25,290 bases of DNA from Isotricha intestinalis (taxonomy: Eukaryota > Ciliophora > Litostomatea > Vestibuliferida > Isotrichidae). This document shows positions 17,631 to 25,290 of this stretch, piece by piece. Below the pieces are notes generated by a model. It did not search any database, had not been told where the DNA came from, and saw only the letters and a program-made list of their open reading frames with translations. The stretch spans positions 1-25,290 of the forward strand of contig JAJJLU010000643.1 in the NCBI GenBank assembly GCA_023807065.1, read 5' to 3'. A program made the position numbers and the translations under genes. Each line of letters starts with the position of its first letter. Position 1 is the stretch's first letter.

Positions 17631-18767
17631 TTAAAGTTCTAAAAGTTCTTCTCCTTTCTTAATATCTTTTTGTTTCTTTTTAGCACAACAGCTTCTAAGG
17701 GCAAATCCCATAGCTACACAAACGAGAACAGAATAAATTACCATAGTTGCTAAGTATAATAATTTATTACTGCTAGGATGATAAGCTTTAGTAGAAAATA
17801 ATTTAACAGTTCCCTTTCCATAATCGAAATCAGCTCTTTGAACAAATAATAAATCTAATCCAATATACCAAACACTCATTGGATTATTGGAATCATCTCC
17901 AATTTTAATAGTACTTCTAAGTTTTCCATTTGCATTTTCACAAAAATCAAAAGCATAAGCTGTATCATTATCAAAAACAAATTCAGTTCTCATTTTTTCT
18001 CTTTTTTCAGTGAAATAAACATCAGAGAAAAATTTTTCAGGATCAGTTTCTTTATTTGATTTACTTGAAGGACCTTGTATTTTAGGAAGATATTCATCAG
18101 TAATCCAATTAGCTCTTTCTTTAGGAGCAATTAAAACAGACATTACACCTAATTTAGCAACATCATCAATTTTTATTGTTTCTGTATTTTTAGAAGGTAG
18201 TTCAACAAAATTGATTCCTGTTAAATGAACGAAACTTCCTGGTTCTGATTTTCCTTCAAATAAAGGGAAAGATACAGGATTTGAATAATCAGGTGCAGGT
18301 ATTTCACCTAAAATTAATTCTTGCTTTTCTTTATCATATGATAATACTGGTTCGAAATCAAATACATTGTCCATTTTTGATAAAATCATATATATATTAC
18401 TTTCTGGATATTGAGTTGAATATCCTAATGCAAGAACTCCATCTACATCAAAATGACTCAATGTTTTTTCTACTCTTACATATTTTAATTGAAAGTTGAA
18501 TCCATGCTCAAAGTAAAAATAATCGGTTTCCCATTGTCCTTCAAATGAACCATATATATTTTGAAATTGACCTTTTTCATGTTTTTCTACTGTTTTAGAA
18601 TTTGTTTCTTCAAATATATAAGAAAAAGGAGCTGTTGGATCTATTAAAAGTTTCATTTCTTTTTGGGGATTTCCTATTTTCACTTTTAAGTAATCATCTT
18701 CTTCTATTTTAAATGTTATTGATGTTACTGATGCAAGGAATAAGAGAAAGAAAATCTTGGAAGTCAT
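17631..18767 (-). CDS. Aspartic-protease-like (pepsin fold) membrane protein, probably inactive
   Basis: A 378-residue type I membrane protein. A signal peptide (about 1-17) is followed by a pepsin-like fold. YLKVKIGNPQKEMKLLID (26-43) matches the strand before the first catalytic motif, VDGVLALGY (108-116) matches the conserved fDGilGLg strand, and YIGLDLLFVQRADFDY (301-316) matches the late ilGd-flr-yy-vfD strand. The first catalytic motif DTG reads DPT (43-45). The second, expected near 206-213 before LIAP, reads LGVMSV and has no Asp. Proteolysis is therefore unlikely. A transmembrane helix lies at about 336-356, followed by a basic tail with a Cys pair and a di-leucine-like acidic end (EELLEL), which may direct sorting. 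It looks like a surface, ER or endosomal binding protein. Its bases are somewhat less AT-rich than its neighbours'. Confidence 0.8.
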   Translation of the reverse strand: MTSKIFFLLFLASVTSITFKIEEDDYLKVKIGNPQKEMKLLIDPTAPFSYIFEETNSKTVEKHEKGQFQNIYGSFEGQWETDYFYFEHGFNFQLKYVRVEKTLSHFDVDGVLALGYSTQYPESNIYMILSKMDNVFDFEPVLSYDKEKQELILGEIPAPDYSNPVSFPLFEGKSEPGSFVHLTGINFVELPSKNTETIKIDDVAKLGVMSVLIAPKERANWITDEYLPKIQGPSSKSNKETDPEKFFSDVYFTEKREKMRTEFVFDNDTAYAFDFCENANGKLRSTIKIGDDSNNPMSVWYIGLDLLFVQRADFDYGKGTVKLFSTKAYHPSSNKLLYLATMVIYSVLVCVAMGFALRSCCAKKKQKDIKKGEELLEL

Positions 18768-21051
18768 ATTTTTTATATTTTTTAAAATTTATTTTTTTTT
18801 ATTAAGGTTATGTATCGAATTTTTAATTCTTTTTTTAATTCTTATTTTATTTTTTTTTTAGGTTTTTTTTATTATAGATTTTTTTAAAGTTTTAATTTTA
18901 ATATTTTGTTTAGAAAAATTAAGATTCTGATTGTTTTTTTTTTATTTGTTTTTTGAATAAAAAAAAATGTTGTAAATGTTTATTTTTTTAAATTTAATAA
19001 TTAATTAATAGAATTAATAATTCATTTTAAAAATAATAAATTTACTTATTAATTTATTAATTACTTGAGTGTATTATTTTTTGAATTTTTCAGTGAATTG
19101 GAACTTTAAATTTATATTTTCTTCAAATAAGCCGTAATTTTTTATTGTTTGTTTAATTATTTTATCTTGTAAAATAATAATAATAGAATAAAAATTTTTG
19201 CTAATATTTGATAATTTCTATATTTTCTTTTTCTTTAATAAATATTGTATTTCTTTGATAATTTTTATTATTACTATGAAAAGAATGAATTATATTTTTA
19301 ATAATGCTTCTTTTTGATTTTTGATTTAATTGTCTATTTATATTTCCTGATTCTTGAATTGAACTAATTGACCTTTTATGTCTTGAAGAATTCGAATTTT
19401 GATTATGTTCATATTATTTTTATTGGGCTAAAGTAATCTATTAAGTTATTCTTTAAAAAATTATAATATTAAAGAATTTATAAAATCATTTATATTTAGA
19501 AGTAAACTATTTTAATTTGAATCCAATATAATATTATTAATATTTTAAATAAAAACGAAATTTTAAAGAGTAAAATAAAAATATGAAAGTAAAACAATTA
19601 TGAATTAAAAATTTTCAATCACATTTTTAATTCAATAAACAGAAATTTCACTAAATTTCATTTATAAATAAATTCGATTGATTGAAAAAAGTTTAAAAAT
19701 TAAAAATTAATGTTTGTTGTAATATTTTTAATATAAAATTTTTTAGAAGGATTCAGTAAATTAAAAAGTAAAAAAGTTAATTTTCAATTAATATTAAAAT
19801 TAATTCAATTAAAACTAATTTTGAAAGAGCAGAAAAATAATATATTTTTGTTCTTCTTAAAAAAATTTCAACCTTATCGATGACATTAGACATATTTTTG
19901 AAAAAAAAAAGTAAACTGAATCATTTATATTTTTAATAATATATTTTCAATTATTGAAACCAAAATACTAAAAAAAACCTTGAATAATATAATTATCAAA
20001 TTGATTTTTTATAATTTGAACATAATTATATTCAATAACCTTAATAATTTTTTACATTACTTGAATATTTTTATTTGAGAAGTATTTTTTAGTGAAATGA
20101 ACTATTACTTTATTTTTAATATAACAAGAGTAAATTTTGAGAAATTGTTAAATTAAATAAATATTTTCCAACAAGAGTTTAATAATTTCTTATTCTTTAT
20201 CAGTGTTTAATTTTAATGAAAGTTTGAATATTATGTGAAATAAAAATAAAATTCTCTTTAATATTATTTAATAAATTTATTCTTTAAATTGAATTAATTT
20301 TTTCTTTTATTTTTTGAAGAAAATAATATCAAAATCATACTTATTGATTTAATTTTTGGATAAGCTTTTAGAAAAATTAAATCAATTTCTTTATTTGATT
20401 CCTTATAATATTTGAAGAATGACTTTGATAAATATTAAGCAGATTTTCAAAATCATTTTCTGAATGTTTGTTCTGGAAAAAAATAATAAGATTATTTATT
20501 AATTATTAAAAATTTTAGAGATCTCTTTTTTTTTCCTCTTCTTCAATGTTTTTGATGAATTATTTAAAAAATATTATAAATTGAAACTAAATACTTTCTT
20601 TTGTTTTATCTTATTTCTTCAAAATTTTTATATTATTCTTCTATTTAAAGGACAGCTAATGAATAATTTCTTTCTGACATTTAAAATAATTTAATAATTC
20701 TTTTTTTGATTCTATACTAGATTATATATTTTATAAATTATTCCCTTTATTCCCTTTTTTTATCGTTATTTCTTTAAAAATTAAGTATAATCATAATAAG
20801 AAAAACACAACGGATTAATTTTATATTAATTATCAAACCAAGATGGAATTATTCCAAATATTATATTAAAAACATAATTTATATTACCTTAATTTCACTT
20901 ATCTTCCTAAAAAATATAAAAACCAAATCAAAGAAAAAAGTTAAAAAAAAGAATGTAAATTAATAAAAAAATATAAAATATAGAAATGAATGAATTAATA
21001 GAATAAATATCTATTCAAATAAAAAATAAAAATTATATTTAATAATTTAAA
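18768..21051. other. 2.3-kb gap without an intact gene
   Basis: This is the largest unassigned stretch, lying between two genes that diverge. Both promoters must be at its edges. The left 300 nt are T-rich with many T-runs; the last 250 nt are A-rich. The middle holds several minus-strand open stretches of 45-70 codons in shifting frames (19413-19201, about 19211-19074, 19923-19777, 20434-20294), with Ser/Asn/Lys-rich translations like those of real genes here. No ORF has a good ATG and adequate length. I see no tRNA or tandem repeat. Decayed gene, multi-intron gene, non-coding RNA or origin are all open. Confidence 0.6.
19074..19413 (-). pseudogene. Possible gene remnant
   Basis: A 70-codon open stretch (19413 to TAG at 19203-19201) translates to a Ser/Asn/Arg/Lys-rich sequence. 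It includes SSRHKRSISSIQESGNINRQ, which resembles the disordered parts of nearby proteins. It has no ATG in frame; one ATG at 19412 is off by one base. It is followed directly, in another frame, by a 45-codon stretch ending at TAA 19076-19074 (IKNYGLFEENINLKFQFTEK). A single-base change near 19205-19212 would join them. No GT-AG pair I tried joins the frames. In DNA this AT-rich a few open stretches of this size are expected by chance, so the call is tentative. Confidence 0.3.
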
Positions 21052-22074
21052 ATGGGTGAATTTCTCTCAGCTCCAATAAAAGATAAGCAATCAGAAGATA
21101 ACGAGAATGAGAAAATACGTTATGGTTCATGCGGAATGCAAGGATGGAGAAAAAGAATGGAAGATGCTCATATAACAGATATAAGTCAAGGAGACAAAAA
21201 ACAATATGATATTTTTGGTGTTTTTGATGGTCATGGTGGAAAAGAAGTATCACAATTTGTAAAAAACCATTTTACTAAAGAATTAATTTCTAACTCTAAT
21301 TTTAAATCAGGAAATATTAAACTAGGATTACAAGAAACATTTTTAAAAATGGATAATTTAATGAGAGAAGAAAATGGTAAAATTGAATTAAAAGAATTAT
21401 CAAAGAAAAGTAAAGAAGAAGATGATGCACAAGAAAAGAAATTAGGATCTAAGAATAGTCAAGCAGATATGATAAGTAAATTAATATCAACACAAAAATC
21501 AGAAGACGAAATAGCAAATATGACAGGATGTACTGCATGTGTATGTGTAATAGATGAGAAAAATAAAAAATTATATTTTGCAAATGCAGGAGATTCAAGG
21601 GAAGTTTTATGTAAGAAAGGAATAGCATATCCAATGTCAGTGGATCATAAGCCTGACTTACAAATAGAAAAAAATAGAATATATAAAGCTGATGGTTGGA
21701 TTACTGATGGTAGAGTTAAAGGTAATTTAAATTTAAGTAGAGGATTAGGTGATTTAGAATATAAAAATAATAATAAATTACCACAAGAAGAACAAATGAT
21801 TACTGCTAATCCTGATATTGTTTGTGAAGATTTAAGTGATGATTGCGATTTTATTATTATTGGATGTGATGGAATTTGGGATTGTTTAACTAATCAAGAA
21901 GCTTGTGATATTGTCAAAGAAAAATTAAATGTTAGTTCTCCTTATTCTGTTAAATTAAGTGGAATTATAGAAGAAATGATGGATAAAATTTGTGCTAATG
22001 ATATATATAATGAAAGTGGTGTTGGATGTGATAATATGACTTGTATGATTGTTCAGTTTAAAAAAGGGAGTTGA
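21052..22074 (+). CDS. PP2C-type Ser/Thr protein phosphatase, probably N-myristoylated
   Basis: A 340-residue metal-dependent phosphatase (PPM/PP2C family) that removes phosphate from Ser/Thr. Nearly every family motif is intact: RKRMED (33-38) with metal/phosphate residues R33, E37 and D38; FDGHGG (58-63); GCTACV (159-164); ANAGDSR (177-183); DHKPD (198-202); GRVKGNLNLSRGLGD (220-234); GCDGIWD (271-277) with D273; and GCDNMT (325-330) with D327. An insert rich in Lys, Glu and Ser (about 108-150) separates the strands before GCTACV. The start MGEFLS has Gly2 and Ser6, the pattern of N-myristoylation, as in several protist PP2Cs, so membrane attachment is likely. The stop is TGA. It converges with a kinase gene, so it might oppose it, though the evidence is only proximity. 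Confidence 0.96.
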   Translation: MGEFLSAPIKDKQSEDNENEKIRYGSCGMQGWRKRMEDAHITDISQGDKKQYDIFGVFDGHGGKEVSQFVKNHFTKELISNSNFKSGNIKLGLQETFLKMDNLMREENGKIELKELSKKSKEEDDAQEKKLGSKNSQADMISKLISTQKSEDEIANMTGCTACVCVIDEKNKKLYFANAGDSREVLCKKGIAYPMSVDHKPDLQIEKNRIYKADGWITDGRVKGNLNLSRGLGDLEYKNNNKLPQEEQMITANPDIVCEDLSDDCDFIIIGCDGIWDCLTNQEACDIVKEKLNVSSPYSVKLSGIIEEMMDKICANDIYNESGVGCDNMTCMIVQFKKGS

Positions 22075-22329
22075 ACAATATTATTTATAAGTAAATTTTT
22101 ATATTAATTTTAAGAACGAAATGTTAATTATTTTTTTTATTATTTTTTTTTTCGTTTTTTTTCCTTTTTCTATGTTTTTTTTCGAAAATATTTTTTATAA
22201 AAATTTAAATAATTTTTGAAATAATTATATAATTGTAAAAAAACATTTATTTATAAATTACTTTTTTATCTTAATTTCTAATAAAATTTATTAACAACAA
22301 CACTAAAAATATTGGTTTATTTGAATTAA
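22075..22329. other. Convergent intergenic region (PP2C / kinase)
   Basis: These 255 nt lie between two converging genes. Striking T-runs interrupted by single C or G residues occur at 22130-22190 on the plus strand. Both 3' ends must be processed here. No other feature is seen. Confidence 0.5.
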
Positions 22330-24552
22330 TTACAATAAAATTTTTACAACATCTTCAATTTTAGGTCTTTTTTTAGCTTCCACATTTAGGCATTTTTGTA
22401 TTAAATTTTTCATTTTATTATCTACTTTATCAGGAATTTTATATTTAGCATTTAAAATATTATGATGAATTTCTTTTAAATCTTTTTCATTTTCTCCAAA
22501 AGGATGAACACCAACAATTATTAAATAAAAAATAACTCCTAATGACCAAATATCAGTTTTAAAATTATATGGAGTTTTATTTAAAATTTCAGGAGAAGCA
22601 TAACTGAAAGTTCCATAAGATTCATTTAAATTATCTAATTTACCTAAAACTCTACTAAATCCAAAATCAATTAATTTTACTGTAATATCTCCATTTTCTT
22701 TTTTACTTATTAAAACATTTTCTGGTTTTAAATCTCTATGAATAATTCCAACAGAATGAAGAAATAAAACTGCAGTTGATAATTCTAACATTATTTGTTT
22801 TAGTTGTTTTGGAGTTAAACTTTTTCCATTATTTAATAAAAAAGTTTTTAAATTTCCATTTGGAATATATTCTAAAATAAAATAAAAACTTTCTTCAGTT
22901 CTATAATAATCATGAACTTTTACTATATTTGGATGAGAAATTTTTTTTAAAAAAAATATTATATCTCTTTCCCAAAGAACTGTTTCATATCTTGAACTTT
23001 TATCAAGAAAATTTTGGTCTATTTGTTTTATTACAACTTTTTCATTTGTTTCAATATTTTTTCCTAAATATAAATGACTTTGACTTCCTCTATAAATTTC
23101 TTTAATTTTAATATACTTTTTATCTAAATTTTCATGATTAATTATAAGTTTTAAAGTTGTTATAAAAGATTCCATTTTTATTTGTTCTTCACTTGAAAAT
23201 ATCATTTCTTTATAATTTGAATTTAAAAAAGATGATAATCTTACTCTTCTTAAAATATTATTTGAAAGTGTTTCTCCTTTTTCAATTTCTTCAACAAAAG
23301 TAAATTTTAATGAAATTAATTTTAAAAATTTATATTTATTTCCAAAAATATGTATATATAAGCAATCACCAATAATTAAAATTTTACAATCTTTTATAGA
23401 ACCACTTCTAGTATAATAATTAACTTCAATTTCAAAATAATTTCCATTATTATTATAATCCATTATAATATCAGAAGAATTTAAATTATTTTTTCCAGGA
23501 GCATAAGAATTATATTTTGAATAATTATTTAAACTTTTTATAGGACTTTTAGAAAAATGTTCATTTATATAAACAGGAGAATTTAATATAGTTTCATTTT
23601 TCCAATTATTTTGTTTTATTGAAACATTTTTTATTGAAGAAGCTGTTGAACTGTTAGAATTTAATTTTTTGAAAGTAACTTTATTTATTTTTTCTGTATT
23701 CACATTTTCCATATTTTGAATTGCAAAAGCAATATCACTTTCAAAATTTATTAAATCATTTAATTCTTCATTTTCACTTTCTATTGTTAATACATTTTTA
23801 TTTATACTATCACTTATATCAATAATATAACAATTATATCTTGATTTTAAAAATTTAATTAATTCTTTTGTTGGAGGAAGATTTAAAAATTTTTTAATAG
23901 GTTCTTTCGTTTGATGGATAGGAGAAAATAATTTTATCTCTTTCATTTTAACAGAATTTTTAAAATAATTAACTTGTTCTGAAGTAAAAGGGCAAAATTT
24001 ATTAAAAAGAAAACAAAATAAATAAAAAACATCAGGATTATAATCACTCATAGTATCTCTAAAAGAACTAATGGTTATTCTTTTTTTAGGAGTTAAATCT
24101 TTATAAATAATATCTTTAACATCTTGAAAAGAATTCATATCATTATCAACAAGATAAAAATGCATAAGTAACATAGTTAAATCATCTACACTTAAAACAC
24201 CATCTAAATCAAAATCAATAACTTTAGAAATTATTTCTAATCTACATTCTAAATCTTCAGAATATAAATTACAAAAACCATTTATATATTGTTCTCTTGT
24301 TATATCATTTGTAAATGTATTATTTGTGAAAGCATAAAATAATCTCTCTGAAATTATTAAAGGCATTATTAAGGATTCTTGAAATGTTATTTTATTTATG
24401 TTATTTCCATTTGATTCTCCATTACTTCTTCTTAGTAAATCTCTATATAATTCCTTTAAAAAAATTTCTAATGTTTTTTTTGGAATTCTTAGATTAAGAC
24501 AAGAATTTATATCTGGATATTCTATTTGAGCTTCTGAATTATTATTATACAT
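22330..24552 (-). CDS. EF-hand + PH-like + Ser/Thr kinase protein (CDPK7-like layout)
   Basis: A 740-residue kinase counted from the ATG at 24552; the frame runs nine bases further only through a TTG. The N-terminal 200 residues are helical and include one good EF-hand loop, DFDLDGVLSVDD (113-124), and weaker helix pairs around it. A polar linker follows, then a PH-like strand/helix block (about 373-472). The kinase domain (481-740) has K509, HRD (605-607) with N612, DFG (629-631) and SPE (653-655). The glycine loop reads RGSQSHLYLG and lacks the second glycine, while the catalytic residues are kept. The chain ends at the kinase domain. EF-hand, PH, then kinase is, from memory, the order in apicomplexan CDPK7, so calcium and phosphoinositide control is plausible. 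Substrates unknown. The stop is TAA. Confidence 0.9.
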   Translation of the reverse strand: MYNNNSEAQIEYPDINSCLNLRIPKKTLEIFLKELYRDLLRRSNGESNGNNINKITFQESLIMPLIISERLFYAFTNNTFTNDITREQYINGFCNLYSEDLECRLEIISKVIDFDLDGVLSVDDLTMLLMHFYLVDNDMNSFQDVKDIIYKDLTPKKRITISSFRDTMSDYNPDVFYLFCFLFNKFCPFTSEQVNYFKNSVKMKEIKLFSPIHQTKEPIKKFLNLPPTKELIKFLKSRYNCYIIDISDSINKNVLTIESENEELNDLINFESDIAFAIQNMENVNTEKINKVTFKKLNSNSSTASSIKNVSIKQNNWKNETILNSPVYINEHFSKSPIKSLNNYSKYNSYAPGKNNLNSSDIIMDYNNNGNYFEIEVNYYTRSGSIKDCKILIIGDCLYIHIFGNKYKFLKLISLKFTFVEEIEKGETLSNNILRRVRLSSFLNSNYKEMIFSSEEQIKMESFITTLKLIINHENLDKKYIKIKEIYRGSQSHLYLGKNIETNEKVVIKQIDQNFLDKSSRYETVLWERDIIFFLKKISHPNIVKVHDYYRTEESFYFILEYIPNGNLKTFLLNNGKSLTPKQLKQIMLELSTAVLFLHSVGIIHRDLKPENVLISKKENGDITVKLIDFGFSRVLGKLDNLNESYGTFSYASPEILNKTPYNFKTDIWSLGVIFYLIIVGVHPFGENEKDLKEIHHNILNAKYKIPDKVDNKMKNLIQKCLNVEAKKRPKIEDVVKILL

Positions 24553-25276
24553 TATAATCAAATTTTTTTTAAAATTATTTTTTATTTAAGTTTATTTTAT
24601 AATTTATTTTGAATTATGAAATTATAGTTTAAAATAAGAGAGGTAAAAAGTAAAAAAGAATTTTAACATGAATAAAATAGGAAATCATATGAAAAAGTTA
24701 ATATTTTTCCTTTAATAAAAAAGAATCTAAATATCTAAATTTTAATAATAATTGAGAAGTATTAACTTATATACAAACTTTTAACAAAAATTTAACTAAA
24801 AAAAATAATATGAAAAATAAATGTGAATAAATAATATAGTGATAAATATTATAAACTAATTAAATTAAAAAATAATTTTTATAAGGAAGAAAATAAAATT
24901 CGGATGAATTAAATTATTTGATATTTAAAAATTATAAATTAGAAAAAGACAGGGGGATATTTTTTTTTAACAATTTAAAAATTTTTTTTATAATCTTTAA
25001 AAAGAGAATAACTATATCACAAAGAAATTAATAAGTCTAATCTTTTAAATAACAAGAAAAGATTAAGATAAGACTAATATTATTAAAAAAAAAAATTAAA
25101 AATTATTTGAAATAACTGGGTAACAGAAAAATATGATTAATATAATAATATAAAAATTTGTCCAAGAGACTTAATATAATATTATAAAAATTATCCCAAA
25201 ATTTTTTAAAGTTAAAATATATATATTAAATCAAAATATTTATAATTTATTAAAAATGCCAAAAAAAAAATATCCT
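24553..25276. other. Right subtelomeric non-coding region
   Basis: About 720 nt lie between the start of the last gene and the right telomere. They hold that gene's promoter. The plus strand is A-rich, and no open frame of note is found. A GGGGGAT string at 24953-24959, followed by a T9 run, stands out in this sequence by its G-run and resembles a telomeric unit, but it may be chance. Confidence 0.65.
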
Positions 25277-25290
25277 CCATGGGGATTGGG
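25277..25290. repeat. Right telomere, G-rich strand
   Basis: The last ten bases are GGGGATTGGG, the reverse complement of the C-rich units at the left end, and they run in the right polarity for a 3' telomere. Only one full unit and part of a second are present, so the tract is probably cut short in the assembly. The preceding CCAT could be the chromosome-specific junction. Confidence 0.82.

Noticed and set aside
18281..18499. Plus-strand 72-codon open frame inside the protease-like gene
   Set aside because: It is antisense to a clear gene and has no recognisable domain.
19201..19274. A 74-nt GT-AG intron joining the two fragments in the gap
   Set aside because: The phases do not match: the first exon ends after base one of a codon and the second resumes at base three.
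18768..21051. tRNA or other structured RNA gene in the gap
   Set aside because: No T-arm-like GGTTCRANYCC string or cloverleaf-like GC-containing stems were seen.
24553..24561. Extension of the last kinase to a TTG at 24561
   Set aside because: An ATG lies nine bases downstream at 24552 and is the more likely start.
1..25290. CRISPR arrays, insertion sequences, virus-like or toxin genes
   Set aside because: No spaced direct repeats, transposase, integrase, capsid or polymerase motifs were seen; the only tandem repeat is inside the TMBIM gene.

Overview
The window looks like one complete, telomere-capped macronuclear mini-chromosome of a ciliate, about 25.3 kb long. The left end opens with C-rich CCCCAAT/CCCCAT units and the right end closes with the complementary GGGGATTGGG. 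The DNA is extremely AT-rich, nearly every gene is a single exon, intergenic gaps are short, and many families are typical of ciliates (kinases with odd accessory domains, a PP2C phosphatase, a large ion channel, a BTB protein). The readable genes end in TAA or TGA and none needs a reassigned stop, so the standard code fits. From memory, G4AT2-type telomeres, extreme AT richness and the standard code together suggest a litostome such as a rumen entodiniomorphid. That placement is inference and was not checked by search.

Layout, left to right: left telomere and about 535 nt of non-coding DNA; a D-2-hydroxyacid dehydrogenase (-); a small HECT ubiquitin ligase with a zinc finger (-); a TMBIM/Bax-inhibitor-like membrane protein with a Lys/Gly/Asp repeat tail (+); a BTB protein with a Cys/His-rich end, whose reading frame is broken at an A8 tract (+); a PAQR (adiponectin-receptor-like) seven-helix protein (-); a basic hypothetical protein that needs a 25-nt intron to gain a start codon (-); a 1681-residue TRP-like channel (+); a Ser/Thr kinase with a possible ubiquitin-like N-terminus (-); a protein with two divergent cyclic-nucleotide-binding-like domains (+), starting only 43 bp from the kinase start; a membrane-anchored aspartic-protease-like protein that has lost active-site residues (-); a 2.3-kb gap with coding-like fragments on the minus strand; a probably myristoylated PP2C phosphatase (+); an EF-hand + PH-like + kinase protein (-); and about 0.7 kb of non-coding DNA before the right telomere.

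There is no operon logic. The loose theme is membrane-linked signalling: a channel, PAQR and TMBIM proteins, two kinases, one phosphatase, a cNMP-sensor-like protein and two ubiquitin-pathway candidates (HECT and BTB). I see no CRISPR array, tRNA, rRNA, transposase or virus-like gene. The points most worth a second look are the telomere-to-telomere structure, the broken BTB frame, the mini-intron, the pseudo-protease, the insertion-split cNMP domain, the ordered repeat in the TMBIM tail and the unexplained 2.3-kb gap.
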